A DNA stretch of 64,000 nt from an uncultured Lachnoclostridium sp. (GCA_905212635.1 CAJMFH010000011.1:1-64000), one strand, 5' to 3'. Counted from the stretch's first letter, positions 53,334 through 62,675 are shown. Notes: generated by a model not told the origin, from the sequence alone. Numbers and translations: made by a program.

Positions 53334-54638
53334 TTAAGAAATACACTCCTGAATCAATTCTGGTATGCTATCCGGTGTATCTTTAATTTCGTAACAAGTT
53401 TCCAGATGTTTAAGTCCTGCATCCAGAAGTGACTTGCCTGAAGTATACAAAGTGGCAAGGGATTCTCCTTCTTCCACTTTCTGTCCAAGTTTTTTATGAA
53501 GAATGATACCGGCACAGGGATCGATATCGTCCTCTTTTTTGCTGCGCCCGGCACCTAAGATTCCGGCAGCAGTACCGACTCCTTCCGTATTAATATAGGT
53601 AAGATAACCCGGGCATGGAGCTTTTAGTTCTGCCTGTACCGGCGATACCGGAAACGTTTCCGGCGAGAGGATATAGGATGTGTCGCCGCCCTGCTTTTCT
53701 ACCATTTTAACAAAGGTATTGAATGCCCGTCCGCTTTCCACACTTTCTTTGGCTTCTTTTACTGCCGCCTCGTAGGAAATATTTTTCCCAAGTGAGATCA
53801 TATGGGCAGCAAGAGTGTAGCAGACCGTCATCAGATCTTCCGGCCCATTGCCGTGAAGGGCATCAATTGCCTCTTTTACTTCCAAATTGTTGCCGACGGC
53901 AAAACCAAGCGGTTCTTCCATCGAAGTCAATTGTGCAATTGTTTTTTTACCGGCAAGATTTCCAATTGTTACCATTTTTTTTGCGAGCTCAAGTGCCTGC
54001 TTGCGGTCTTTCATAAAGGCACCATTTCCGGTTGTGACATCAAGGACGATGCAGTCGCTTCCGGAAGCCAGTTTTTTGCTCATAACGGAAGAAGCAATCA
54101 GCGGGATGCTTTCAACGGTAGCGGTGGCATCGCGCAGCGCATAGATTTTTTTGTCTGCCGGTGCGAGATCCGCCGTCTGACCATTGACACAGATGCCGGT
54201 TTTCTTTACGGCATCGAAAAAGGCATCGGTCGAAAGATCGGTATGAAAACCGGGAATAGATTCCAGTTTATCAATGGTTCCGCCGGTAAATCCCAGTCCG
54301 CGGCCGCTCATTTTGGCAATCGGGATGCCACAGGATGCCGCAATCGGCCCGATAATAAGAGTTGTCTTGTCGCCAACACCGCCGGTACTGTGCTTGTCTA
54401 CTTTGATGCCGTCAATCGCGGAGAGGTCGTTGATCGTACCCGAATCGCGCATTGCCAGCGTCATCGTCGTCAGTTCGCGGTCATTTAACCCTTCATAGCA
54501 GATTGCCATCAGCATGGCAGACATCTGATAATCCGGGATATCGCCCTTTGTAAAACCCTCGATCATACCACGGATGCTTTCGTCGGAGAGTTCTTTCCCA
54601 TTTTTTTTATCGTGAATTAAATCTACAAATCGTTCCAT
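53334..54638 (-). CDS. pdp: Pyrimidine-nucleoside phosphorylase
   Basis: It splits uridine, thymidine and deoxyuridine to base and (deoxy)ribose 1-phosphate for salvage. The 434-residue protein has the family phosphate and pyrimidine loops KHSTGGVGDKT and MSGRGLGFTGGTIDKLESIPGF, MSKKLASGSD, and the C-terminal beta domain. Length is normal. GGAGG precedes the ATG on the minus strand. The other salvage genes (cdd, deoC, deoB) are not in the window. Confidence 0.95.
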   Translation of the reverse strand: MERFVDLIHDKKNGKELSDESIRGMIEGFTKGDIPDYQMSAMLMAICYEGLNDRELTTMTLAMRDSGTINDLSAIDGIKVDKHSTGGVGDKTTLIIGPIAASCGIPIAKMSGRGLGFTGGTIDKLESIPGFHTDLSTDAFFDAVKKTGICVNGQTADLAPADKKIYALRDATATVESIPLIASSVMSKKLASGSDCIVLDVTTGNGAFMKDRKQALELAKKMVTIGNLAGKKTIAQLTSMEEPLGFAVGNNLEVKEAIDALHGNGPEDLMTVCYTLAAHMISLGKNISYEAAVKEAKESVESGRAFNTFVKMVEKQGGDTSYILSPETFPVSPVQAELKAPCPGYLTYINTEGVGTAAGILGAGRSKKEDDIDPCAGIILHKKLGQKVEEGESLATLYTSGKSLLDAGLKHLETCYEIKDTPDSIPELIQECIS

Positions 54639-54768
54639 AAGTAAACCTCCTTGTAAAGTCTTCTATAATCCAGTATAGCATATTTGGAAAAAATATGGTA
54701 TACTTACTGTAACAATGTTTTGGGTTTGACTTTTCGACCCTATCTATAAAACACAAAGGAGTTTATTT

Positions 54769-56322
54769 ATGTCAACATCATCAATTATCATTCTTGCAGC
54801 ATTCGTGGTATATCTGCTCTTTATGATTGTCATCGGAGTATTTTCCATGAAGAAGACAAACAATACCGAGGATTATTTCCTTGGCGGCCGTGGATTAAAT
54901 GGCTGGGTAGCCGCGCTGTCTGCACAGGCATCCGACATGAGCGGATGGCTTCTTATGGGACTGCCGGGATCTATTTATGCATTGGGAACCGGTCAGGCGT
55001 GGATCGCAATCGGTCTGTTCCTTGGAACCGTAGCCAACTGGCTTTTTATTTCCAAGAGACTCCGCCGCTATACGATCGTGGCAAACAACTCATTGACACT
55101 TCCCGAATTTTTGGAAAACCGCTATCACGATAAAAAACGCGTATTATTGTTTATCTCGTCACTTGTGATCGTTGTGTTCTTCCTCGTTTATACGGCATCT
55201 GCGCTGGCTTCCGGAGGAAAATTGTTCAGTTCCGTATTTGGCGTGGATTATCATATCGCATTGGCAATCGGTGCAGGAGTTATCTTGATCTATACATTTC
55301 TTGGTGGATTTCTGGCAGTGTGCTTTACTGACTTCGTTCAGGGAATGTTAATGCTTGTCGGTCTTTTGGTTGTTCCAATCGTGGCGTATGGCCTTGTGAG
55401 CAGTGATTTTGCTCCGCAGCTGACAGCGACACTGAGCGGAACCGGCATTGCTTATGATGATTACCTGAGTTTATTCTCCAATGGAGGAAAACCCTATACT
55501 TTTGTAGATGTCATCTCGCAGCTGGCATGGGGACTTGGATATTGTGGTATGCCTCATATTCTCGTGCGTTTCATGGCAGTAAAGAGTGAAAAAGAATTAA
55601 AGAAATCCAGTGTGATCGCGATTATCTGGGTAGCGATTTCGCTTGTTGCCGCATGCTTTATCGGTGTGGTTGGAAGAGCCTTTCTTGGAGCAGACCAGAT
55701 TCTTGGAACTGCCGGACAGGCATCATCAGAGAGTGTCTTTATTGAAATGATCAACAAAGTGTTTACTCATCATCTTGGTGTGCCGTTTATCGGAGGAATC
55801 TTCCTTTGCGGAATCCTTGCAGCAATTATGTCTACAGCAGATTCCCAGCTTTTAGTGTGTGCTTCCTCTGTATCCAAGGATATCTATAAAAATGTAATGC
55901 GTCCGGAAGCGGAAGAGCAAAAGGTATTAAAAGTCAGCCGTATTACGGTGCTTGTGATTGCTGTGATCGCATTTTTCATTGCTTGGAATCCGGAAAGCAG
56001 TATTATGAATCTGGTTTCGGATGCCTGGGCAGGTCTTGGTTCTGCGTTTGGTCCGATCGTAGTATGTTCACTGTTCTGGAAACGCACAAACTTCGCCGGA
56101 GCGGTAGCCGGTATGGTTTCCGGTGGATTAACCGTACTGATCTGGGACTATATTCCGTTGGTTGGCGGACAGACGATTGCGGCAGCGACAGGAATCTATT
56201 CCCTGCTTGTCGGATTCTTTATCAGTCTTGTGTGCATCGTGATCGCAAGTCTTTGTACGAAAGCACCATCGGAAGAAATTTTGGTCGAATTTAACAAAGT
56301 TAGCAGTGAAAATTTTGAATAA
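54769..56322 (+). CDS. putP: Sodium/proline symporter (SSS family)
   Basis: A 517-residue sodium:solute symporter with 12-13 helices. The PutP-type pattern is clear: TEDYFLGGRGLNGWVAALSAQASDMSGWLLMGLPG, YDDY..., LGYCGMPHILVRFMA and STADSQLL in the sodium-site helix. Substrate is probably proline. AAAGGAG precedes the ATG. Confidence 0.93.
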   Translation: MSTSSIIILAAFVVYLLFMIVIGVFSMKKTNNTEDYFLGGRGLNGWVAALSAQASDMSGWLLMGLPGSIYALGTGQAWIAIGLFLGTVANWLFISKRLRRYTIVANNSLTLPEFLENRYHDKKRVLLFISSLVIVVFFLVYTASALASGGKLFSSVFGVDYHIALAIGAGVILIYTFLGGFLAVCFTDFVQGMLMLVGLLVVPIVAYGLVSSDFAPQLTATLSGTGIAYDDYLSLFSNGGKPYTFVDVISQLAWGLGYCGMPHILVRFMAVKSEKELKKSSVIAIIWVAISLVAACFIGVVGRAFLGADQILGTAGQASSESVFIEMINKVFTHHLGVPFIGGIFLCGILAAIMSTADSQLLVCASSVSKDIYKNVMRPEAEEQKVLKVSRITVLVIAVIAFFIAWNPESSIMNLVSDAWAGLGSAFGPIVVCSLFWKRTNFAGAVAGMVSGGLTVLIWDYIPLVGGQTIAAATGIYSLLVGFFISLVCIVIASLCTKAPSEEILVEFNKVSSENFE

Positions 56323-56430
56323 TTTAATAAAATCTTAGGTTGATTTTTCGGGGCAAAAGGTATAAAATGACTAATGGTCGAAAAAGAATAAGTTACTTGA
56401 AAATTTTATACGTTGATTGGAGGATTTAAA

Positions 56431-57660
56431 ATGGAAGAATATGGATATCTTTTATTTATCGCCATCGTACTGATTAGTACAAAATGCCTCGGTCTTGTGA
56501 CAAAACGGTTCCACATGCCGCAAGTAGTGGGGGCGCTTGTAGCCGGTTTGATTATCGGACCAGCCTGCCTGAATCTTTCGTCCATTATGTTGGTTGGAGA
56601 ATCAAATTCCATGATTCACAGCCTTTCCGAAATAGGAGTTATCGTATTGATGTTCTCCGCCGGACTTGAGACAGACATACAGAAGTTGAAAAAAAGCGGA
56701 CTTGCTTCGCTGGTGATCGCACTGCTTGGAGTTATCGTTCCATGTATCGGTGGTGCCCTGATCGCTCACTTTTTCACAGATTCTACGGGAATCACAGCAG
56801 AAGCGGCAATGTACCGCAATATATTTATCGGTGTTATCCTGACGGCGACTTCGGTTAGTATTACGGTGGAAACGCTTCGAGAGATGGGAAAACTCAGTAC
56901 AGATGCCGGAAATGCAATTCTTGGTGCAGCTGTTATCGATGATGTCCTTGGTATCATCGCCTTGACGATCATTACAACACTTGGTGGACAGAATGGCGGC
57001 GGTGAGACCCCAAGCATCGGAATGGTTTTGTTAAAGATTTTGCTGTTCTTTGTTTTTGCTTTTGTGGTTGCATTTGTATTTGGTAAATTGTATTATAAAT
57101 GGACAGAAAAATCTGCACCGCAGAGAAGATACGGAATTATGGCACTTGCCTTCTGTTTGCTGTTTGCCTTTGCTTCCGAATATTTCTTCGGTGTAGCAGA
57201 TATCACAGGTGCTTATGTTGCCGGTTTGGCAATTTCAGTAAGCCCTAAGATTGAATACATAAGCAAACGTGTTGAGACGGTTTCTTATATGTTCTTATCC
57301 CCGATCTTCTTTGCCAGCATCGGTTTGGAAGTGGTTCTTCCAAAGATGACCGGAAAGATCATCATGTTCTCGGTACTTCTTTGTATCGTGGCAGTGCTTA
57401 GTAAAGTGATTGGATGTGGACTTGGTGCAAAACTGATGAGATATACATCAAAAGAATGTCTTCAGATCGGTGTCGGCATGATCTCACGTGGTGAGGTTGC
57501 TCTGATCGTAGCCAGCAAAGGTATGGCAGTTGGTCTGATGTCACAGGATCTGTATGGACCGGTTATCATCACCGTAGTTATTACAACCATTGTTACACCA
57601 ATTCTCTTGAAAGTAGTATTCAATGAGAAGGAAGAGAAAGTGCCGCAGAAAGCAGCGTAA
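56431..57660 (+). CDS. Cation:proton antiporter, CPA2 family
   Basis: A 409-residue antiporter with 12 or so helices, of the KefB/NapA-like CPA2 family. Visible are HMPQVVGALVAGLIIGPACL, the paired acidic ion site in LGAAVIDDVLGIIALT, and MISRGEVALIVASKGM near the end. There is no TrkA-N domain. It probably exchanges sodium or potassium for protons. The ATG at 56431 has GGAGG at good spacing; the longer frame begins with TTG before that site. A terminator follows. Confidence 0.9.
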   Translation: MEEYGYLLFIAIVLISTKCLGLVTKRFHMPQVVGALVAGLIIGPACLNLSSIMLVGESNSMIHSLSEIGVIVLMFSAGLETDIQKLKKSGLASLVIALLGVIVPCIGGALIAHFFTDSTGITAEAAMYRNIFIGVILTATSVSITVETLREMGKLSTDAGNAILGAAVIDDVLGIIALTIITTLGGQNGGGETPSIGMVLLKILLFFVFAFVVAFVFGKLYYKWTEKSAPQRRYGIMALAFCLLFAFASEYFFGVADITGAYVAGLAISVSPKIEYISKRVETVSYMFLSPIFFASIGLEVVLPKMTGKIIMFSVLLCIVAVLSKVIGCGLGAKLMRYTSKECLQIGVGMISRGEVALIVASKGMAVGLMSQDLYGPVIITVVITTIVTPILLKVVFNEKEEKVPQKAA

Positions 57661-57690
57661 TAATTATAAGATAACAATTAGGACTTAAAT

Positions 57691-57726
57691 AAAGCCTGCA
57701 TGGGAAATTCCTATGCAGGCTTTTTA
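57691..57726. terminator. Bidirectional terminator
   Basis: AAGCCTGCAT and ATGCAGGCTT form a strong stem with A and T runs outside, between the antiporter gene and the convergent 153-residue protein gene. Confidence 0.9.
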
Positions 57727-57737
57727 AATTCAATTTT

Positions 57738-58199
57738 TTATTGTCCGGCTTTTTTCAGAGCTTTGAGTTTCATTTTCTGGAAGAATCCCATCTTTTCCGG
57801 CTGCTGCAATAAGTTATTGCGTGAACCTTTTACATCCATGATATAAATACCACTTAAAACGACTTTCAATTCTTTCTTTACCGGAAGCAGTGGGAAAATC
57901 TTTTCGTCACACATCAATGTCATGATTCTTGGACCAATTTTTGCTTTTACAACCGGGATCTTAGAGCCGCGGAGATATTTTGGCGTGTTGTCTACGATCA
58001 TTTTCGGTAATCCGGCTTCTTTTAATTTCATCCTTTTCTTATCAATGACTAAGATTGAAGCAATCTGGGAGGCTTCTTTCATCTGTTCCTGCGATGCTTC
58101 CTGCTTTGCCTGAAGTTTCTTTCCAACAATAGATAAAACAATAAATACGATAATGAGTACGGCAAGGATAATACCCATTACGATCAATGCGGTTTTCAT
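57738..58199 (-). CDS. Membrane-anchored protein of unknown function
   Basis: A 153-residue protein with one N-terminal membrane helix (about 4-27), a charged linker and a basic beta-containing domain (MIVDNTPKYLRGSKIPVVKAKIGPRIMTLMCDEKIFPLLPVKKELKVVLSG), with a basic helix at the end. I do not recognise a family. AGGTAACC lies before the ATG. It stands after plsC on the same strand. Confidence 0.7.
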   Translation of the reverse strand: MKTALIVMGIILAVLIIVFIVLSIVGKKLQAKQEASQEQMKEASQIASILVIDKKRMKLKEAGLPKMIVDNTPKYLRGSKIPVVKAKIGPRIMTLMCDEKIFPLLPVKKELKVVLSGIYIMDVKGSRNNLLQQPEKMGFFQKMKLKALKKAGQ

Positions 58200-58288
58200 A
58201 ATTATGGTTACCTCACTTTTTCTAAATTTGGCATGGTTAGAGATGCCTAAGTATTATATTAACATTTTTTATACGATTGTGCAAGAAG

Positions 58289-59011
58289 TTACTTATCATA
58301 CATCTGCTGAATAATATTTTGAACATATGCGCCAACGTGTTTTTTGTCGTTACCTTCCAGCTGATCCGGATAAACAGGCGTTCCATATTCGATATAAATG
58401 TCGCCGCCGTGGATCCATGGAAGATGGTTTTCCATGATTTCTTCCGTTCCTTTAATGCACACAGGAATAATCGGAACTTTCGTCTTGGTTGCAATCTTCA
58501 TGCTTCCCTCTTTAAAAGGAAGGAGTGTGTCCGTTGCATTACGGGTACCCTCTGGTGCAATGTATATGGAATATCCATCTTTTATCAATGAAATAGCGTT
58601 CAGGATGACACTCATATTCTGTTTCATATTGCCACGATCCATAAATAAGCAGTTCAGAAAATACATCCATTGTGCAATCATTGGAAATTTTTTGATCTCT
58701 ATCTTGGAAATAAAGGCAACTTGTACATGCAGCGATGCAATGGAAGAGTAAGCAAGCAGAATGTCAAAAAAGCTTCGGTGATTGGCGGCAAACATAACCG
58801 GTGTGTCTCTTGGAATGTTTTCCAGTCCTTTGATGTGTTTTTTACATCCGGAGACAAACATGGCTACATTGAAAGCGATTCGTACAATACGGATGGCAAA
58901 AGCGGCTGCTGCTTTTTCATTAATTTTTCGTACCACGCATTCGATCAGGAGAAGCGGAATGCTGATGATACATACGAGTAGATACAATAAAACGATCAAT
59001 ATGGTTCTCAT
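58289..59011 (-). CDS. plsC: 1-acylglycerol-3-phosphate acyltransferase
   Basis: PlsC adds the second acyl chain to make phosphatidic acid. The 240-residue protein has an N-terminal membrane helix, the catalytic HX4D motif NHRSFFD (His78, Asp83), FMDRGN, and the phosphate-binding APEGTRN. Length is usual. AAGGAC lies upstream of the ATG, 21 bp after the VanY-type gene. Confidence 0.93.
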   Translation of the reverse strand: MRTILIVLLYLLVCIISIPLLLIECVVRKINEKAAAAFAIRIVRIAFNVAMFVSGCKKHIKGLENIPRDTPVMFAANHRSFFDILLAYSSIASLHVQVAFISKIEIKKFPMIAQWMYFLNCLFMDRGNMKQNMSVILNAISLIKDGYSIYIAPEGTRNATDTLLPFKEGSMKIATKTKVPIIPVCIKGTEEIMENHLPWIHGGDIYIEYGTPVYPDQLEGNDKKHVGAYVQNIIQQMYDK

Positions 59012-59031
59012 TTGCTATAATGTCCTTTCTT

Positions 59032-60159
59032 TCATTCGTTTGGCTGGTTTACGGGAGCCGATGATTCTTCTGCTGCGGGCGGGTTCGTTGGTGCAGGCGG
59101 CTCGGTAGGAGCCGGTGCCGGCGGATCTGTCAAAACAGGAGCAGAGGTGGCCGCGGGTTGTTCTGCCGACGGTGCAGAGGAAGGTTCCGAGTCCTTTTTG
59201 GGTGCCCGGGTGTTTTTCGGTTTTGCACTGCTTTTCGTTTTTTTGTCTTTTTTATTCTTTTTCTCGTCTTTCGGTTTCTTTGTCGGTTTTGGTGTCGCAT
59301 ATACAACGGAATCCGGATCTTCTACATCTACGCCGGTTTCCGGTTTGGAAGAATCTTCCATATCTTTCAGTGTAACGCCATAATATTCTTCTAATGTCAG
59401 GTCGTTTTTAAACAGATAAGCGGCGACGGTTGTTCCGACATAACGGATATGCCAGGGTTCGTAACTGTACCCTGTGATTTTTTCTTTACCATAAGGATAG
59501 CGGATAATAAATCCGTATTCGTGACAATGTTTGGCAAGCCATTTTCCCTCTTTGGTATCACCAAAACTTTGGTCAAGCCGGTAACTTACGCTTTGAGAAG
59601 AAACATCGATCGTAAGTCCGGTCTGATGTTCGCTGCTTCCCGGCATGGCAGAGACGGCATCGGTAGCAGCCTTTCCCCGGACAGCAACATTCCGGTCATA
59701 AATTTCTTTTTGTCTTGCATAAGAACGGTAACCGGAAACACCATATAGTTTAATTCCCTTTTTCTCGGCTGCCGCAAAGAGCTTTTCCAATGCTGTTGCA
59801 GCGACTTTCCGCATTTTCCGCTTGTCGTTGACATACGAAAAACTGAAATCGACGTTGGGAATCACCAGATTTTTCGGAATATAGGTGGAAGGAAGAAGGT
59901 ATTTGCGATTGACTAAAACCGTTGTGCTGCTTGGAATGGTATCCAGAGGAACCGTTTTGTTATCTGTCAATATAGAGTCCAAATTCTCAGGCAAAAGAGA
60001 ATCCTCCTCTTCTTCGTCTTCATTATTATAATAATATTCATAAGTATCGGAATTATTCGTTTGACTGGTATGCTGCGGCTTTCGGAAACGAACCACCACG
60101 ATTCCGGCAGCCACAGCGAGAAAGAGTATAATTCCGGTCAGTAATACTCGTTTTTTCAT
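59032..60159 (-). CDS. VanY-family D-alanyl-D-alanine carboxypeptidase with Pro-rich tail
   Basis: A 375-residue exported cell-wall enzyme. An N-terminal membrane anchor (4-23) is followed by an acidic Tyr-rich linker. The M15B catalytic domain (about 80-260) holds SGYRSYARQ, His178 and Asp185 (SSEHQTGLTIDV) and His237 (EPWHIRYVG). The last 85 residues are low-complexity: first Lys-rich, then Pro/Ala/Thr-rich, likely a wall-spanning or wall-binding tail. It would trim the terminal D-Ala of peptidoglycan. CAGGAGG precedes the ATG. The leader holds a hairpin and a 13-bp direct repeat. Confidence 0.9.
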   Translation of the reverse strand: MKKRVLLTGIILFLAVAAGIVVVRFRKPQHTSQTNNSDTYEYYYNNEDEEEEDSLLPENLDSILTDNKTVPLDTIPSSTTVLVNRKYLLPSTYIPKNLVIPNVDFSFSYVNDKRKMRKVAATALEKLFAAAEKKGIKLYGVSGYRSYARQKEIYDRNVAVRGKAATDAVSAMPGSSEHQTGLTIDVSSQSVSYRLDQSFGDTKEGKWLAKHCHEYGFIIRYPYGKEKITGYSYEPWHIRYVGTTVAAYLFKNDLTLEEYYGVTLKDMEDSSKPETGVDVEDPDSVVYATPKPTKKPKDEKKNKKDKKTKSSAKPKNTRAPKKDSEPSSAPSAEQPAATSAPVLTDPPAPAPTEPPAPTNPPAAEESSAPVNQPNE

Positions 60160-60195
60160 GAGTGCCTCCTGATATGACCCTGATCGGATGTCGGT

Positions 60196-60301
60196 GACAT
60201 CAACGAATCATAGACATCAACGAATTGCTTCGCAGTAAACTGCTCTCGCAATTCTATAAACATTCGGATTCCATTATACCCTTTGATGAAAGAAAAATCA
60301 A
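60196..60301 (-). promoter_or_regulatory. Promoter and structured leader of the carboxypeptidase gene
   Basis: Minus strand: TTGATT (60301-60296), 17-bp spacer, TATAAT (60278-60273). In the leader, an imperfect hairpin (60220-60253) pairs GAATTGC with GCAATTC and GCAGT with ACTGC, followed by a 13-bp direct repeat ATTCGTTGATGTC (60225-60213 and 60208-60196). Confidence 0.65.
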
Positions 60302-60795
60302 TGCGCTTTAAAGATATTTTTGTCGAATTTTCTGAGTGCAAATAATAAAAGCATACCAAGGATGCCGCAGGAAAGGACTTCACCAATTCCTACTGTCAGC
60401 ATCAAATAAGGGATTGCGCTGTCTATGCCGTAGGCAAAGCGGAGTACCCACGGTACAATAATAGTATTGGAAATAATTGGGGGTAATGGGGCGAGCCATT
60501 TGTATTTGCGGAGAGCATAGGTGCCCAATGCTCCGAGAAGCGTCGCCAGAGTACCAAAGATTACGTCGAGAATAACGGCACCGGTTGAGAGATTGGCGAT
60601 AAAACATCCAATGGCAAGTCCCGGAATTGCTGCCGGCGTAAAAAAAGGTAAAATGGTAAGTGCCTCGGAAACACGGATCTGAATTGCTCCGCTGGCGAGG
60701 TTAAAGGCGTTGATGGCATACGTCATCACGACATAGAGGGCAGCGATCATTGCTGCCTGACAGATAAAAATGATTTTGTTTGTGTTTTTTTGCAT
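60298..60795 (-). CDS. queT: Queuosine precursor transporter QueT
   Basis: A 165-residue membrane S component of the ECF family (COG4708), with the typical AIQIRVSEALTILPFFTPAAIPGLAIGCFIANL and DVIFGTLATLLGA. It imports preQ0, preQ1 or related queuosine precursors. A preQ1-I riboswitch overlaps the ribosome site, which supports the function. The ATG at 60795 was chosen since it follows AAGGAG at 10 bases; the longer frame starts inside the riboswitch. The ECF motor genes are not in the window. Confidence 0.94.
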   Translation of the reverse strand: MQKNTNKIIFICQAAMIAALYVVMTYAINAFNLASGAIQIRVSEALTILPFFTPAAIPGLAIGCFIANLSTGAVILDVIFGTLATLLGALGTYALRKYKWLAPLPPIISNTIIVPWVLRFAYGIDSAIPYLMLTVGIGEVLSCGILGMLLLFALRKFDKNIFKAH

Positions 60796-60807
60796 AGTAA
60801 AAAGTCT

Positions 60808-60847
60808 CCTTAGTTTTGTTTTACGTGTGGATGGTTTCGAACACACG
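60808..60847 (-). promoter_or_regulatory. preQ1-I riboswitch
   Basis: Minus strand: P1 stem CGTGTG/CACACG, a 12-nt loop TTCGAAACCATC and an A-rich tail TAAAACAAAACTAAGG. This matches the compact preQ1-I fold as in the Thermoanaerobacter and Bacillus examples. The end of the tail includes the Shine-Dalgarno AAGGAG of queT, so ligand binding should block translation. Confidence 0.88.
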
Positions 60848-60864
60848 GGGGTGGCATAATTCGA

Positions 60865-61131
60865 TTATGCCTTTTCAGTCTGCTCGGCTTCTTTTGCCGC
60901 TAAAACGGCATGTGCTAACTGGTCAGCGCAGGATGTGTTTTTAAAACCACACAGAACTCCGCTGCACTTTTCGGCGATCTGATCGGCAGTCCAGCCATCG
61001 ACCAGGCGGGGAATGGCTTTCAGGTTTCCATCACATCCGCCGTAAAATACGACGTTCGTCACAATATTGTCGTTGATCTCAAGATCGATCTGTCTGGAAC
61101 AGGTACCTTTTGTTTTGTAGGAAAAATTCAT
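60865..61131 (-). CDS. TSCPD-domain protein (TIGR03905 type)
   Basis: An 88-residue protein that is nearly all TSCPD domain. It has conserved Cys in KGTCSRQIDLEI, FYGGCDGNLKA, KCSGVLCGFKNTSCADQL, which may bind metal. The domain is also found at the end of vitamin B12-dependent ribonucleotide reductases. Standalone members are common in Clostridia; function is unknown. AAGGATGAG lies before the ATG. Confidence 0.88.
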   Translation of the reverse strand: MNFSYKTKGTCSRQIDLEINDNIVTNVVFYGGCDGNLKAIPRLVDGWTADQIAEKCSGVLCGFKNTSCADQLAHAVLAAKEAEQTEKA

Positions 61132-61202
61132 AGTATATCACTCATCCTTTCTTTGACCTTGATAACATATTTTAGTAAAAATAAAATCAAATGTCAAGTA
61201 AC

Positions 61203-62516
61203 CTAAGATAAAATTTTTATAATCAGTTTTATGGTAAACGTATCTGTGGTATGTGAAAAATATGCCATTCCGCCGTGCTTTTCTGCAATTGCCTGAATGG
61301 AACTCAGACCGATGCCGGAACCGCCTTTGTGGGTGGAAAGATAATGGCTGTTCTTCAAATTGACTCTGCCATCAAAACGATTCTCCGATTTAATTGCCAG
61401 AAAGCAGCCGTTTTTTACGAAAATGTTCAGAGTGTGCCTGCGTTTTTCCGGTTCGGACAGCGTCAGACAGCCGGCAGACACATTTTCCAGAATATTTCCG
61501 ATCAGACTGCATAATTCGGTATCATTTACCAGACATTCCGCGGGAATCTGAATATTCCATTTTTTGGTAATGCCTTGGGAGTCAAATAAATGGTCATAAT
61601 AGTTTAAAAGCGCATTGACCGGAATGTTGCTGGAGTAGCAGGTCGGAGATTCCGGGATTGCGGCGACACAATCGGCAAGATGGCGCGTCAGAGCATCGTA
61701 TTCTTTATTCTTCGCCATTTGTGCAAGACTGTGAAGCTGCTGGCGGAAATCGTGACGCTGTTTGGCAGATTCGGTGATGTATCGCTGCTGCGCCAGATAT
61801 TGGCTTTCCTGCATTTCAAAAAGTCTTACGCGCTCTTCGGTTTTGGCATTCCGAAGCAAAATGACGGCTACCAGATAAAAGATCAGGTAGATGACATTAA
61901 ACAGGAAAAATGCCAGCAGAAGATAGGCAATATACATACCGTATACGCGGTTTACATGCATGGTTTCGTATTTTTGCGGCTGCATCAGAATGTTCAACAG
62001 GATGAAAATAAGAGGCACCGGCAATGTTGCACCCCACACATAGGCAGAGTTCAGGGAGTCGATCAGCTCACTGAAATAATTCTTAAAGACCAGAAAATAA
62101 AGCAGGACAAAAAGGACGCTGACTCCAAATTGCAACGAGGTCGAAACAAGGCAGGATGAGAGCAGAGTTTCTTCCGGGTGAAGCTGACAGTCGATACAAA
62201 GCGCAATATTCGGCGGAAATGACATCAACGCCGTTACCATCAGAAAAACGGAGGCGCTGGTTGTCCAATGGGTATGCAGCGACCGATGGTAAAGGAGAAA
62301 AAGTATCGCGATGTCCGGGAGCATTATGTAATTCGCAGGGATACTGCCTGCCATGAGGAGCAGAGCGCTGATTGGAATCATGAGGGAAAGTACCAGACCG
62401 ATACATGCCATAATTTTTTTGGGGGGCGCAGCCAGTTGATTCTTCATGGGAAGGAAGCAAAGTGTGGCTGCCGGAATCAGAACCATAAACTGCATTAATT
62501 CTGCTAAAAATTTCAT
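61203..62516 (-). CDS. Orphan GHKL sensor histidine kinase
   Basis: A 437-residue kinase of the AgrC type, with about six membrane helices in residues 1-225, then the H box RHDFRQQLHSL, N box LIGNILENVSAGC and SGIGLSSI. It differs from the kinase at 19090 but is of the same class. No response regulator lies next to it in the window: a TSCPD gene follows and a DUF1292 gene is divergent. The Asn-to-Glu spacing in the N box is normal, so it looks active. AAAGGACA precedes the ATG. Confidence 0.88.
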   Translation of the reverse strand: MKFLAELMQFMVLIPAATLCFLPMKNQLAAPPKKIMACIGLVLSLMIPISALLLMAGSIPANYIMLPDIAILFLLYHRSLHTHWTTSASVFLMVTALMSFPPNIALCIDCQLHPEETLLSSCLVSTSLQFGVSVLFVLLYFLVFKNYFSELIDSLNSAYVWGATLPVPLIFILLNILMQPQKYETMHVNRVYGMYIAYLLLAFFLFNVIYLIFYLVAVILLRNAKTEERVRLFEMQESQYLAQQRYITESAKQRHDFRQQLHSLAQMAKNKEYDALTRHLADCVAAIPESPTCYSSNIPVNALLNYYDHLFDSQGITKKWNIQIPAECLVNDTELCSLIGNILENVSAGCLTLSEPEKRRHTLNIFVKNGCFLAIKSENRFDGRVNLKNSHYLSTHKGGSGIGLSSIQAIAEKHGGMAYFSHTTDTFTIKLIIKILS

Positions 62517-62533
62517 ATCCTAAGTGTCCTTTC

Positions 62534-62554
62534 CAATATTAAAGTGTAATATTG
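62534..62554. promoter_or_regulatory. Perfect inverted repeat upstream of the orphan kinase
   Basis: CAATATTA-AAGTG-TAATATTG, two perfect 8-bp arms, lies 17 bp before the kinase start codon and 60 bp before the divergent DUF1292 promoter. It could be an operator or a leader hairpin. Confidence 0.5.
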
Positions 62555-62613
62555 ATTTAAGTGTATCACGTTTTCCCCGTTTCAACAACTAAATATGAAA
62601 AAATATTCCGGGT

Positions 62614-62642
62614 TTGACAGTACTGTTAAAGTGTGTTATCAT
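62614..62642 (+). promoter_or_regulatory. Promoter of the DUF1292 gene
   Basis: TTGACA (62614-62619), 17-bp spacer, TATCAT (62637-62642), with AGGAGGT just before the gene. Confidence 0.75.
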
Positions 62643-62675
62643 CTGTATATTATAATATTTTCAGGAGGTATGGAA

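Noticed and set aside
59115..59394. Overlapping plus-strand frames opposite the VanY-type tail
   Set aside because: They result from the Pro/Ala/Lys low-complexity coding on the other strand.
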